DNA of 64,000 nucleotides. It comes from an uncultured Mycoplasmatota bacterium (GTDB taxonomy: Bacteria; Bacillota_I; Bacilli_A; RF39; UBA660). Positions within the stretch are counted from its first letter, which is position 1. Each line of letters begins with the position of its first letter. Made by a program: the position numbers and the translations under genes. The stretch is from positions 1-64,000 of the forward strand of contig URLC01000001.1 of assembly GCA_900548695.1 (NCBI GenBank). The letters run 5' to 3'. This document shows, one piece after another, positions 43,131-52,657 of the stretch. Under the pieces are notes generated by a model. The model worked only from the letters and a program-made list of their open reading frames with translations, made no database searches and was not told the origin of the DNA.

Positions 43131-44350
43131 TATTTTGCAACTTTGACTTTTTCCACAGAATCTATTAATTTTTCAAAAGTGCTAGCTCCAGGAATAGTCA
43201 ATTTAATAATTGAATTTTTAACAATAAATGTATTAGGGTAAGAAACTATTTCAAATTTTGAAAAAAATTCTCCGCTATTATCTAGTAAAACTGGGTAGTT
43301 TATGTCTTTACTTTCAATAAATTTCTTTACTTGTTTTACAGTTTTATGCTCTAGTTTTGGTGAAATCACTGATAGTAAAATAACATCTCCTTTATTTTTA
43401 TTATAGTGTTCATATAGTTTTTTTAATTCCTTTAGTTCATTTTTACAGGCTATACAGTCAGTAGACCAAAAGTGTAGTATTACAACTTTATCTTTGTATT
43501 CCTCCCAGTCATGTTTTTTGTTATTTTGATCTTTTAAAGTGAACTTTTCTACTTTATATCTTGCTTTATTATTACTAGTATTTAAATTATTATTTTTGCA
43601 ACTAGCTAGACCGGTTTCTTCATTGATTCCACAGTTTTCTTCTATTTTTGATGCCTGTTTAAAATCAATATTAGTAACTAAAATATATGTTCCAACTAGT
43701 ATTAGTAAAATACCACCAACTCTTACTACATTTTCTAGAACATGTTGTTTTTTCTTCAAAAAGTTTAAAGCTTCGCCAGTTGTTAGTCCTAATATTAAAA
43801 ATGGGATTATGAAACCAATAGCATAAATAAGTACTAATAAATTTCCCAGCAACATACTTTCAGCACTACTTGCCATAATCAAAACAGAAGATAGGGCAGG
43901 TCCAACACAAGGTGTCCAAGCAAAACTAAATATAAAACCCATACCAAAAGCAACTATTGGATTCATCTTGTTAGGATTTAATGCTATATTTAGTTTCTTT
44001 TCCTTTTGTAAAAATTTAAATTTAATTATTTTAAGTTGGAATAGACCTAAAATAATTATTATAATAGCTCCAATAATAGCGATTGTCGTTTTATAATTTT
44101 TTAGGAAAGTCCCTAAGGCTGTGAATGATAAACCTAGAATAAAAAAAGACATAGAAATACCTAGTATAAAACACAAGGTATATAAAAATACAATTTTTCT
44201 TCGATATATAATTTTTCCCTTTTTATCTTTTTCTTTGGCATTACCTGCTAAATAACCCATATATAATGGTAACAACGGAATTATACAAGGGGAAAAAAAA
44301 GAAATAAAACCTTCTAATAGTACAGTTGCTGCTTGTATTAAAAAACTCAT
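43130..44350 (-). CDS. CcdA-type membrane protein fused to a TlpA-like redoxin
   Basis: A 406-aa fusion. Residues about 1-235 are a six-helix CcdA/DsbD-transmembrane unit, including FFSPCIIPLLPLYMGYLAG and SFAWTPCVGPALSSV; these two Cys residues carry reducing power across the membrane. Residues about 255-400 are an extracellular thioredoxin-fold domain with CIAC in HFWSTDCIACKNELK and the cis-proline strand SYPNTF. It thus moves electrons from cytoplasmic thioredoxin to disulfides outside. A third pair of cysteines near 240-250 is also present. AGGAGG precedes the ATG. Confidence 0.9.
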   Translation of the reverse strand: MSFLIQAATVLLEGFISFFSPCIIPLLPLYMGYLAGNAKEKDKKGKIIYRRKIVFLYTLCFILGISMSFFILGLSFTALGTFLKNYKTTIAIIGAIIIIILGLFQLKIIKFKFLQKEKKLNIALNPNKMNPIVAFGMGFIFSFAWTPCVGPALSSVLIMASSAESMLLGNLLVLIYAIGFIIPFLILGLTTGEALNFLKKKQHVLENVVRVGGILLILVGTYILVTNIDFKQASKIEENCGINEETGLASCKNNNLNTSNNKARYKVEKFTLKDQNNKKHDWEEYKDKVVILHFWSTDCIACKNELKELKKLYEHYNKNKGDVILLSVISPKLEHKTVKQVKKFIESKDINYPVLLDNSGEFFSKFEIVSYPNTFIVKNSIIKLTIPGASTFEKLIDSVEKVKVAK

Positions 44351-44416
44351 TTTTTACCTCCTATCATTAAATACCTACTATATTTTAACAAAGTTTATGT
44401 TCTAAAACAAGAAAAA

Positions 44417-44432
44417 AAGTCCTTACGGACTT
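44417..44432 (-). terminator. Terminator of the ABC exporter operon
   Basis: AAGTCC/GGACTT stem with a TTAC loop and a T-run on the minus strand. Confidence 0.65.
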
Positions 44433-46110
44433 ATATTTCTATTTCTTTTATATTTTTTATTCCTTTGTTCATTACTTTATAGTAAACCAAAACGTTTGCC
44501 ATCAATAAGATTATGATTAGCATTCCTTTTAAAATAGATAATGGTATCAAGATAACTCTATTTAAATAATAAATACCCCCACCTAATATAATAGCAATAA
44601 TCATAGATATAGCCATCGAAAAGAATGTGTTTTCATTACCCCTTAGAGCATTTAACTCATCTTCCCAAACTAATTTTGGATTTATAGTATCTAGATATAT
44701 TCCTAAGTATGTAAAGAATATACATGATAGTAAAGATACTGACGTAAATATGATGAAATCTAAGAATGTTGCCTCTAAGAAATAGCAAATTAAAAATAAA
44801 TAGATTAAGTTAAAACCAAAACTAATTATAATAGAAACTAAGGCTTTCATATTTATTTGTTTTTTGTAATCTATAGGAATATATTTCATAAATGGCAAAT
44901 GTTTTCCTTCTCTGGAAATAGAACTTGAAGCAATACTATTAGCAGTTGTTAAAATAGCTGAAATGCTAAAGATAGCAATAAAGACAACCAATAAACCTAG
45001 AGCCTCATTCTGTTTATAATGATTTACAAATTCTATGATAATATTATCCTGACCTTGTATTAAAAAAATTAAAATTATAATAATTGGCCATAATAAGTTA
45101 CTTAAAATACAATTACTAAAGAAAGCAGGTGTTCTAAATAAAATTTTTAATTCTTTAGTTATATATGTTTTTAATTTATTTTCTTTCATGGCTTTTTTTA
45201 TTGTTACACCTAAGGCTTTTTTATTATGGTCAGCGTTACTACTGATTCTTTTTACCCCAGGTATATAGATTTTATTAGCTAAGATCATAAATATTACATA
45301 GGCAATTAAGTTTATTAAAAGATAAATTATAAAAGCTAAAATATCGTTCGTTGTAACTGCTTTTACTAAAAAGAAAGTGCTTGGAAAAATAACTTTCATT
45401 ATATGTAAAAATTTTACATTTCCACTAGCTAATGAACTGACAAATTCTGTGATATTGTTATTATTTAAAAAACCAATAGCTATTATTCCTACTATAATTA
45501 AGATTCCTAGTAAAATAATAGTTAAAATATTATTTTTGTTCTTTATTAATTTGGTAAATCGCATTAATAATAAGGCTATTATTCCACAATAAACTAATGG
45601 TAATATTGGAAGAGTAAGTGCTCCTATGATACTCATTATGATTGTTATTATATTGAAACCATTTACTATGCAAAATCCTAAGAAAGCAGCTAGTAAAAAA
45701 AGAAATTCCATAATACTTTCATTGATTAACACTGCCGTAAATTTAGATGATATTAGCATTTTAGGATTTATTGGTAATGGTAAGACGTGCTCAATGTCTC
45801 CTGCAAAATAAAAAGAATTTAAAATAATATTAAAACCAAATATCATTGAAAAAATACAAATAAATTCAATTACTAGTAATAAACCATTGCCGATATTTGC
45901 TTGGTAGGCTAGATTCATAGTTATTTCTTCTCTAATTCCTGATGTGGTTGTTCCCACTAGAAAAGCCATTAATATAAAACATGGTATAAAAATAAAGATT
46001 GTTGAAATTAAGCCTAAAGCAATATAAAACTTTACTTTGTTCTTTTTTTCTGATTTAGGCATTCCTCCAGATAGTAAAAATGTTCTAACTAATTTACTAT
46101 ACATTTTCAT
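44431..46110 (-). CDS. ABC-2-like transporter permease
   Basis: A 559-aa protein with about twelve hydrophobic segments in two groups, separated by a Lys-rich linker near 290-320. Conserved strings such as FAGDIEHVLPLPINPKMLISSK and SISREGKHLPFMKYIPIDYKKQ mark the large ABC-2-type permeases common in Firmicutes. It overlaps its ATPase (46097-46828) by 14 bases and is translated with it. The transported substrate is not known; roles in lipid or peptide export have been proposed for relatives. Confidence 0.82.
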   Translation of the reverse strand: MKMYSKLVRTFLLSGGMPKSEKKNKVKFYIALGLISTIFIFIPCFILMAFLVGTTTSGIREEITMNLAYQANIGNGLLLVIEFICIFSMIFGFNIILNSFYFAGDIEHVLPLPINPKMLISSKFTAVLINESIMEFLFLLAAFLGFCIVNGFNIITIIMSIIGALTLPILPLVYCGIIALLLMRFTKLIKNKNNILTIILLGILIIVGIIAIGFLNNNNITEFVSSLASGNVKFLHIMKVIFPSTFFLVKAVTTNDILAFIIYLLINLIAYVIFMILANKIYIPGVKRISSNADHNKKALGVTIKKAMKENKLKTYITKELKILFRTPAFFSNCILSNLLWPIIIILIFLIQGQDNIIIEFVNHYKQNEALGLLVVFIAIFSISAILTTANSIASSSISREGKHLPFMKYIPIDYKKQINMKALVSIIISFGFNLIYLFLICYFLEATFLDFIIFTSVSLLSCIFFTYLGIYLDTINPKLVWEDELNALRGNENTFFSMAISMIIAIILGGGIYYLNRVILIPLSILKGMLIIILLMANVLVYYKVMNKGIKNIKEIEI

Positions 46111-46828
46111 CTTGAACCATCCTTAAAAATATTGCTTCTAAATCTTTCTTAGTGTATTTCTTTTTTAACTCTTTTAATGTTCCTTGATAAATTATTTTTC
46201 CCTCTTTAATAATAATGACTTTATCACATAATTTTTCAGCAACTTCTAATACATGAGTCGAAAATAAAACAGCGTGTCCTTTTTTAGCATGTTCTTTCAT
46301 CATTTCTTTTAACCCATGTGCAGATTCTGGATCTAGACCAATTAATGGTTCATCTAAAATCCAAACATCTGGTTCATGAATTAGGGCAGCAATTACCATC
46401 ATTTTTTGTCTCATACCATGAGAGTAACTAATCATTTCTGAATCTAGATTATCTTCTAGACCAAAGGCTTTCGTTAATTTTTTGATTCTTTCTTTCCTTT
46501 TAGTTGTTGATACTTCATAAATATCCGCAATTAAATTTAAAAATTCTATTCCCTTTAAGCGTAGAAACATGTCTGGGCTATCAGAAATATAACCAATATT
46601 TTTTTTAGCTTCTAAGGCATTTTTATCAATATCATAGCCAGCTACTTTAATGATCCCTGAATCCTTTTGATAAATTCCTGTTAGTAATTTTAGTGTTGTT
46701 GTTTTTCCACTTCCATTAGGGCCAATAAATCCAACAATTTCACCCGGATTTACTGTAAATGAGATATTATCAACAGCTTTATTAGTTTCATTAAATACTT
46801 TGCTGACATTTTTTACTTCAATCATCAT
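46097..46828 (-). CDS. ABC transporter ATP-binding protein
   Basis: A 243-aa ATPase with Walker A FIGPNGSGKTT, signature YSHGMRQKMM (in place of LSGGQ), Walker B VWILDEPLIGLDP, and H-loop FSTHVLEV. It is the partner of the overlapping permease at 44431. GGAGG precedes the ATG. Confidence 0.92.
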   Translation of the reverse strand: MMIEVKNVSKVFNETNKAVDNISFTVNPGEIVGFIGPNGSGKTTTLKLLTGIYQKDSGIIKVAGYDIDKNALEAKKNIGYISDSPDMFLRLKGIEFLNLIADIYEVSTTKRKERIKKLTKAFGLEDNLDSEMISYSHGMRQKMMVIAALIHEPDVWILDEPLIGLDPESAHGLKEMMKEHAKKGHAVLFSTHVLEVAEKLCDKVIIIKEGKIIYQGTLKELKKKYTKKDLEAIFLRMVQDENV

Positions 46829-46936
46829 ACTACCTCCATTCTATTATATTATTGTACTACGGTTACCTTACTGCAAGTCAATACTTCCTTTTTTATTCTT
46901 TCCTATTTGACATAAAAAAAACATTATTTTGATGTT

Positions 46937-47878
46937 TTATAGCATATTTTTTTTCTTTAATAAGTAGGCTACCAATAGTGATACCGTTACTGATAACATT
47001 AAAACTAAAATAAAAGCTATATTTTCATTAGCAATTTTTCCTAGTGGAATGTTCATGCCTAAAAACGATGATATCATTGTGGGGATTGATAAAACGATTG
47101 TTGCTCCAGCTAAGAATTTCATGGCAATATTTAAATTATTTGAGATGATGGTAGCATAGGTATCTGTAACAGATGATAAAATATCTCTGTAAATACTACT
47201 CATTTCAATTGCTTGCTTATTTTCAATGATAGCATCTTCTAGCAAATCAATATCACCTTCATAAAGTGGTAGTACAATTCCTTTTGATAATTTTTCTAAT
47301 ACAGTATCGTTAGCTTTTAAAGATGTCATGAAATAAACTAGGGTTTTTTCTATTTCTAGTAATTCAATTAAATCTTTGTTTTCTGTCGATTTTTTTAAGA
47401 CTTTTTCTTTCTTTTCAATATCAGCATTAATTTCTTGTAAGGCTTTTAAATAATTAGATGCGCTTTTTAAAAGAATTTGAATTAAAAATCTAGTTTTTTT
47501 GGCAGTTCTAAAATCTTTTATTTTGCCACGTTTAAAGTCATTTAATAGTGTGGTCTTTTTGACTGAAACAGTTACTATATAATTATTGTTTGTAATAATG
47601 ATACCTAATGGGTATGTTTTATATTTGTGTTCTCCCTCTTCTTCCAGATAGGGAATGTCAATTACGATAACCGTAGCATTTTCTTCTTGTTCTACTCTTG
47701 GTAATTCTTCTTTGTCTAATAATTTAGTAATTACTTCTTTATCTATGCCAGTTCTATTTGCTACTTTGTCTATTTCATCTTGCGTTGGGACAATTAGATC
47801 TATCCAACAATCTGTTGTCATCTTTTTCACTTTTTTAGTTTTCTTTTCTACAGAACTTGTTTTATATATTTTTAGCAT
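46937..47878 (-). CDS. corA: CorA-family magnesium transporter
   Basis: A 313-aa protein with a soluble, charged N-terminal funnel domain and two C-terminal membrane helices (about 255-275 and 290-308). The selectivity motif Gly-Met-Asn is in SFLGMNIPLG at the end of the first helix, as in CorA channels. It forms a pentameric Mg2+ (or Co2+/Ni2+) channel. The gene is single, and a short hairpin at about 46918-46938 overlaps its end. Confidence 0.93.
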   Translation of the reverse strand: MLKIYKTSSVEKKTKKVKKMTTDCWIDLIVPTQDEIDKVANRTGIDKEVITKLLDKEELPRVEQEENATVIVIDIPYLEEEGEHKYKTYPLGIIITNNNYIVTVSVKKTTLLNDFKRGKIKDFRTAKKTRFLIQILLKSASNYLKALQEINADIEKKEKVLKKSTENKDLIELLEIEKTLVYFMTSLKANDTVLEKLSKGIVLPLYEGDIDLLEDAIIENKQAIEMSSIYRDILSSVTDTYATIISNNLNIAMKFLAGATIVLSIPTMISSFLGMNIPLGKIANENIAFILVLMLSVTVSLLVAYLLKKKNML

Positions 47879-47957
47879 ATTAACACTCCCCTCTTTTTAA
47901 TTCCTTGTATTATAACATATTTTTTGATATTTTAAAACCTTTATTTAATAACAAAAA

Positions 47958-47975
47958 AAGGAAGTTTCCTTCCTT
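47958..47975 (-). terminator. Terminator of the Abi-HtrA operon
   Basis: Stem AAGGAAG/CTTCCTT with a 4-base loop, followed by T's on the minus strand, overlapping the protease stop codon. Confidence 0.7.
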
Positions 47976-49089
47976 ATTCACTTTTGCTTAGCTTAACATT
48001 TACTGTTTGTTCTTTTCCAGATCTAAGATAAGTCACTTTGATGACATCTCCGGCTTGATGTTGATATAATTCGTAGCGTAAATATGCTGAATTTTTTACT
48101 TCTTTATCACCAATTTTAGTGATAACATCTCCTGTTGTTAAACCAGCATCATAAGCTCCTGAACCTTTTTCTGCTTTTACAACAACGACACCGTCTGTGA
48201 TATTTTTATCAATCATGATTCCATTTCGATAAAGTCCAGCTGAATCACTAGCATTTACCATGGAAACACCAAGTACTGGCCAAGCTATTTTTTCTCCCTT
48301 TTCAAGAGATTCAATATGATTCATAGCATATTCAATAGGTATAGCAAAACCCATACCCTCAATATCATCATTAACTAATTTCAATGAGCAGATTCCCACT
48401 ACTTCTCCATTAGCATTTAGGAGAGGTCCTCCACTATTTCCTGGATTTATTGAAGCATCAAATTGTAATACACGCATTACCCAATCATTGCCCGTAGATG
48501 TGTTATTTATGCTTACTGAGACCATACGATCTTTTCCAGATAGAATTCCTGATGTTACTGTTCCTTGATATTCTTCACCCATTGGGGTACCTACTGTGAA
48601 AACAGAATCTCCTAATTTCATATCTTCACTTTTTCCAATATTGGCTACTAGGCTCACATACTTTTTCTCTATTCTAAGAACTGCTAAATCAAGGTATTCA
48701 TCACCACCTAAGACAGAGGCTTCTACTTCTTGATTATTAGACATGGTAACTACAACTTTATCGGCTCCTGATACCACATGTTGATTAGTTAATAAATAAC
48801 CGTATCTATTATCTGTTTTATAAACAAAGGCAGAGCCTGTTGATACAAGGGTATCATTACGATAAGAAGATACCATAGTTACTGCATCGTATATTTTGTC
48901 TACAGAGGCTGCTAGAGAATTTTTCTCATACACCTGTGTCGTATTTTTTGTCACTACTGTATCCCCACTGGTTCCTAAAACCTCACTTACTAATGGTGTC
49001 CATTTTAGTAAAGCAAACATAATTATTCCTCCCATTACAACGGAGAAAATTATCAAAAATATAGTTTTCATTTCTTCTTTTTTCTTCAC
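47974..49089 (-). CDS. HtrA/DegP-type membrane-anchored serine protease
   Basis: A 371-aa protein with an N-terminal membrane helix (about 9-28) and a trypsin-like protease domain with the triad His104 (TNQHVVSG), Asp134 (YLDLAVL) and Ser219 (NPGNSGGP). A PDZ domain follows (about 285-365, ENVSDGVVV-like INDGVVVVKAEKGSGAYDAG). It degrades or senses misfolded proteins outside the cell. The GTG start at 49089 overlaps the stop of the upstream Abi gene (TAGTG), so the two are translated together. An ATG at codon 7 is an alternative start. Confidence 0.9.
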   Translation of the reverse strand: MKKKEEMKTIFLIIFSVVMGGIIMFALLKWTPLVSEVLGTSGDTVVTKNTTQVYEKNSLAASVDKIYDAVTMVSSYRNDTLVSTGSAFVYKTDNRYGYLLTNQHVVSGADKVVVTMSNNQEVEASVLGGDEYLDLAVLRIEKKYVSLVANIGKSEDMKLGDSVFTVGTPMGEEYQGTVTSGILSGKDRMVSVSINNTSTGNDWVMRVLQFDASINPGNSGGPLLNANGEVVGICSLKLVNDDIEGMGFAIPIEYAMNHIESLEKGEKIAWPVLGVSMVNASDSAGLYRNGIMIDKNITDGVVVVKAEKGSGAYDAGLTTGDVITKIGDKEVKNSAYLRYELYQHQAGDVIKVTYLRSGKEQTVNVKLSKSE

Positions 49090-50036
49090 TATCTATCCAC
49101 GCTCCTTTCAATTCCAGCTAAATCTTTCCAATTTTCTGGAAATCCCATTCTATCTAATACTTTTTCTATTTTGATAGATGTCAAATTATAATTTAATGTT
49201 TGAACTACATTTTCTAATTCTATAGTCATATTCTTAAAATCTTCTGTTAATAATAATTGACGCATAATAATTAGAAGAGCAAATAAGTCTGACTTACCAT
49301 AGATATATTCAGAATTTTCTTTTGGTATATCTAAAATTTGATGGTAAATAGTATCATCTATTTGTTTTTGAGTTCTATTTTCATAAAGAATATCTTCATG
49401 AGCACATAAATTTCTATAATTGGCAAGGATTGGTAAGTATACCAAAAGGTCATCTACATCTATATTATATATTTTACAAATCTCTTCTTGGTCTTCTGGC
49501 TTTAAGATAGAAAACATTTCACTAACGATTCCAAATGATAGGACTTTCACTAAAATCCATAAAGGAATATATCCGTAGTTAGATACATAATGTAGTGTAG
49601 CAGAATGTTGACTACCATTTATTCTGATTTGTCGCTTCATTTTCTTTAGTAAATCATTTACTTGTCGTTGCCTTTCTGGAGCTGTTGTGAAGTTTTTTGC
49701 TTTTAAATAATCACGTTCACGATAACCATATTTTTTAGACAATTGATAGGAAGTAATTGATTTTAAATTGTTTTCAATTACTAGTAAATACTTGAATAAA
49801 ACATTACGAAAAGAGCGATCAAACAAAAATAAACTGTATAATTCTTCAAAAGTTGTTCCAGTAATAAACTGCTTTTCTTCTGCTGATTTGTAAAAAAGAT
49901 GACGATATCCATTTAAGAAAAAATAGTTTTCTCTCAATAACACTTGTTTTGCATATTTCTCATCTTGAATTACTAGTCCTTTGTGCTTGAATATTTCAAT
50001 TTGTTCATCTAAGTTTTTAAACTGCTTTTCTATCAT
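49089..50036 (-). CDS. Abi family protein with HEPN-type RNLCAH motif
   Basis: A 315-aa helical protein of the Abi_2 (AbiD/AbiF-like) family. YAKQVLLRENYFFLNGYRHLF near the N-terminus is the family signature, and Arg208-Asn-Leu-Cys-Ala-His213 is the R-x4-H motif of HEPN ribonucleases. Abi_2 proteins cause abortive infection in lactococci and are proposed to cut RNA. Its stop codon overlaps the HtrA start, an unusual pairing. It may be a chromosomal defence or stress gene; I see no other mobile signature around it. Confidence 0.85.
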   Translation of the reverse strand: MIEKQFKNLDEQIEIFKHKGLVIQDEKYAKQVLLRENYFFLNGYRHLFYKSAEEKQFITGTTFEELYSLFLFDRSFRNVLFKYLLVIENNLKSITSYQLSKKYGYRERDYLKAKNFTTAPERQRQVNDLLKKMKRQIRINGSQHSATLHYVSNYGYIPLWILVKVLSFGIVSEMFSILKPEDQEEICKIYNIDVDDLLVYLPILANYRNLCAHEDILYENRTQKQIDDTIYHQILDIPKENSEYIYGKSDLFALLIIMRQLLLTEDFKNMTIELENVVQTLNYNLTSIKIEKVLDRMGFPENWKDLAGIERSVDR

Positions 50037-50140
50037 AATCTCACCTATTATTGATTATATCATATTCTTCTTTGAAAAGTATGAAATTTTTGTGAATTTA
50101 TATGATATAATTAAACTAATATTTTAGAAGGAGGAATGTT

Positions 50141-51112
50141 ATGCCAGCAAGTGTCACTCATGCTTATTTTGCCAATGATGTTTATGACATTTTACCAAAA
50201 GAGATAAAAGATAAATTATCTATTTCTAGATTAAAAATGTTTGGACAAAGTACAGATTCTTTTATTTTTTACAAATTATTTTCTTTCATAGGCAATAAAA
50301 AAATTCGAAAAATGCAACATACATTCCATACTGAAAAAACCCAAGACTTTTTTATTAATTTAATTATTTATATAAAAAAATATAATTTATCTACAGATGT
50401 TGATACTTGTTCATTTCTGTGTGGTTTTATTTGTCACTATGTTTTGGACTCAACAATTCATCCCTATGTTTTTTATAAAACTGGAAAATTCGAAAAAGAT
50501 AAACCAAGTACTTATAAATATAATAATTTACATTTATTTATGGAGACTTATTTGGATAATTATTTAATTAAAGAAAGAGAAAAGGAAAATCCTTATACTT
50601 TTTCTATTGCTAAGTTTTGCTTTGACTTGAAATCATTTTCTAAAGCGTTAAATGATTCTATTAAGCATTCTTTTAAGAAAACTTATAATTTAGATTTTGC
50701 TGATAAAATTTACTATGATTCTTTAAAAGATATGAAGTTAGCAATGAAAGTATTTAGACAAGATCGATTTGGAACTAAACGATTTATTTATAAATTAGTC
50801 GATACTTTTACATCTAAAAATTGTTTTCGTTTTGAGGGCGTTAGTTATCATTATTCAATGAACACTAATTTTGATTTTTTAAATTTTAATCATCATATTT
50901 GGAGAAACCCAACTACTTATTCTCTTATTAGTCATGAATCCTTCTATGATTTATATATAAAATCTCTTAAATTGGCTAAAAAGTTGGTTGAGAGCACTTT
51001 TGATTATTTAAACGGTAAAAATATTGTTTTAGAACAATTATATTCTAATCTAAGTTATGTAACTGGATTAGATTGTAATATAAAGAAAGAACTAAAATAT
51101 TTTGAATTTTAG
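50141..51112 (+). CDS. Zinc-dependent phospholipase C-like protein
   Basis: A 323-aa protein. The N-terminal 150 residues contain the zinc-dependent phospholipase C motif order: VTHAYFAND, FGQSTDSFIFY, the HTFHTE pair, CGFICHYVLDSTIHPYVFY, and HLFMETYLD. His, Asp and Glu in these motifs are the metal ligands of the family. There is no signal peptide, so the substrate may be cytoplasmic; many such proteins in Firmicutes are uncharacterised. AGGAGG precedes the ATG. It ends in a strong terminator. Confidence 0.82.
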   Translation: MPASVTHAYFANDVYDILPKEIKDKLSISRLKMFGQSTDSFIFYKLFSFIGNKKIRKMQHTFHTEKTQDFFINLIIYIKKYNLSTDVDTCSFLCGFICHYVLDSTIHPYVFYKTGKFEKDKPSTYKYNNLHLFMETYLDNYLIKEREKENPYTFSIAKFCFDLKSFSKALNDSIKHSFKKTYNLDFADKIYYDSLKDMKLAMKVFRQDRFGTKRFIYKLVDTFTSKNCFRFEGVSYHYSMNTNFDFLNFNHHIWRNPTTYSLISHESFYDLYIKSLKLAKKLVESTFDYLNGKNIVLEQLYSNLSYVTGLDCNIKKELKYFEF

Positions 51113-51120
51113 TTCTTTTT
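51086..51120 (+). terminator. Rho-independent terminator
   Basis: A 13-bp stem AAAGAACTAAAAT/ATTTTAGTTCTTT with a 7-base loop, overlapping the end of the phospholipase-like gene. Confidence 0.85.
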
Positions 51121-51165
51121 GTATATTTTGAATTCTTTTTTTCATACTAATTTTAGGTGAAGAAT

Positions 51166-52236
51166 ATGTTTTATCGATATGAGATTAAAAATAATGGACT
51201 TGAGGATGTATTATACTTATATTTGACGATGAATTATGAGTTTTCAAAAGAACTTAGTAGTAAATCTGACGACTCTGAATTAAGACGTAGAACTACTAAT
51301 TTTATTAAAAATAATGGTATAGATTTTAATGGAAATAAAGTATATTTAGTCATTGATGATATTATTGTTAAAACTTTTAAGATATCTAAAGAAGAAAGTA
51401 TTCCTGTTATTTCTAAAAAAATCTCTTATAGTGATTATGACTTTATGGTTACGGTGCAGTTAGAAGATAACTCCTTTATAGAAATTACATTGCATGAATA
51501 TTTACTTGGAACTTTAGCAACAAATATGATTCCTAATTTGCCTATCGATGTATTAAAAGCAATGGCTATTTTATATCGTACTTATGCTTTTAAAGAAATG
51601 ACAGAATATAAAACAATTTCTGCGACTAACGAATTAGCTACTTATAAACCAATAGAATATTATAAAATTGCATTCGCTCCAGATTATGATATTATTATTT
51701 CAAGACTAGAGGAAGCAGCTAGACAAACTAATGGTATGTTTTTAGCATTTGAGGGTGAATACATTTTACCTTTTATTCATATTTCTAACTACGGACTTAC
51801 TTTAGAAGATAAAAGATATCCTTATTTATCTTCTGTTAATAGCTTATGGGATGCTACTTCTCCTTTCTATGTGGAAAGTGTCAATTTTACCTATTCTTTT
51901 TTAAGCAAAGTACTTAATTTTATTGTAACTAAAGATAGTACTTTTAAAATTTCCGAAGTTTCTCCATATGGTAAAGTACTAAAATTAGAAATTGCTAACA
52001 AAGTGATTGATGGTAAAATATTTATGAATATGTTTCATTTAAAGTCTCAGTTTTTCTCTATTATTTTGAATGCGAAAGATATTACTATTATTACTAAAGG
52101 TTGGGGTGATGCTTTAGGACTTAGTATATTTGGAGCTAGTCATTTAGCAAATAATGGTTGTGACTTTGCTAATATCTTGGCTTATTATTTCCCAAAAGTT
52201 AGTATTTATCAATATAAAAAAGAGCTTTCTTCTTGA
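51166..52236 (+). CDS. SpoIID/LytB-like domain protein, probably without catalysis
   Basis: A 356-aa protein starting at 51166 behind AGGTGAAG. The SpoIID fold is recognisable: LHEYLLGTLATNM, AMAILYRTYA, and a late GWGDALGLSIFGASHLANNG. In active SpoIID the first motif carries a catalytic Glu before Met (here Asn) and the last is GHGVGMSQ-like (here GDALGLSI). So the enzyme, a peptidoglycan lytic transglycosylase, has probably lost activity. No signal peptide is seen. It is convergent with the type VII operon. Confidence 0.7.
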   Translation: MFYRYEIKNNGLEDVLYLYLTMNYEFSKELSSKSDDSELRRRTTNFIKNNGIDFNGNKVYLVIDDIIVKTFKISKEESIPVISKKISYSDYDFMVTVQLEDNSFIEITLHEYLLGTLATNMIPNLPIDVLKAMAILYRTYAFKEMTEYKTISATNELATYKPIEYYKIAFAPDYDIIISRLEEAARQTNGMFLAFEGEYILPFIHISNYGLTLEDKRYPYLSSVNSLWDATSPFYVESVNFTYSFLSKVLNFIVTKDSTFKISEVSPYGKVLKLEIANKVIDGKIFMNMFHLKSQFFSIILNAKDITIITKGWGDALGLSIFGASHLANNGCDFANILAYYFPKVSIYQYKKELSS

Positions 52237-52243
52237 AAGCTCT
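52221..52243. terminator. Bidirectional terminator
   Basis: Stem AGAGCTTTC/GAAAGCTCT with a 5-base loop. On the minus strand it ends in T6, closing the type VII operon; it overlaps the SpoIID-like stop. Confidence 0.75.
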
Positions 52244-52457
52244 ATTTTGTATTCTTTAAATATTCTAAGGCTTTATCAGCATCCTTATTTAATTCCACGG
52301 TTGTTTTTAAAAATTTAGCATAACTTTCGACAGTAGATAAAAAATCTTCTAACTCTTCAATATTTTGACTTTTAATATATTGCTGTGCTATGGTTGCTGA
52401 TTGTGTTAACTCTTCAGCGATTGATGATATTTGTTCATAGGTTACATTTCCAATCAT
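52242..52457 (-). CDS. Small helical protein, type VII-associated
   Basis: A 71-aa all-helical protein. Its ATG overlaps the TGA of the preceding gene (ATGA), so the two are co-translated. It has the size of a WXG100-like partner, and a Glu-rich helix follows a short turn, but no Trp-x-Gly motif is visible. Its position as the last gene behind essC and the YukD-like gene suggests a secreted or accessory factor. Confidence 0.55.
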   Translation of the reverse strand: MIGNVTYEQISSIAEELTQSATIAQQYIKSQNIEELEDFLSTVESYAKFLKTTVELNKDADKALEYLKNTK

Positions 52458-52648
52458 TGTCCTAATTCCTCCATTTGCGGAGTTACTGGTTTTTGTTGTA
52501 GTTCCATTGATTTTTGAATTACCACATCTTTATATTCCTCTACTTTTTCTATATTAGCTAAATTATCTGATGCTGGCCAAGCTTGTTTCATTCTTTCTAA
52601 GCATTCAAATATTTTATTAATCGCTGTCGCATAGTCATTATAAGTCAT
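52454..52648 (-). CDS. Small helical protein with a WPA turn, WXG100-like candidate
   Basis: A 64-aa protein, LERMKQAWPASDNLANIEK, with helix-turn-helix shape and a Trp-Pro-Ala where WXG100 proteins have Trp-x-Gly. It is shorter than the usual 90-100 aa. With its overlapping neighbour it could form a heterodimer like EsxA-EsxB. AGGAGG precedes the ATG. The assignment is tentative. Confidence 0.5.
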   Translation of the reverse strand: MTYNDYATAINKIFECLERMKQAWPASDNLANIEKVEEYKDVVIQKSMELQQKPVTPQMEELGQ

Positions 52649-52657
52649 AAAAACCTC

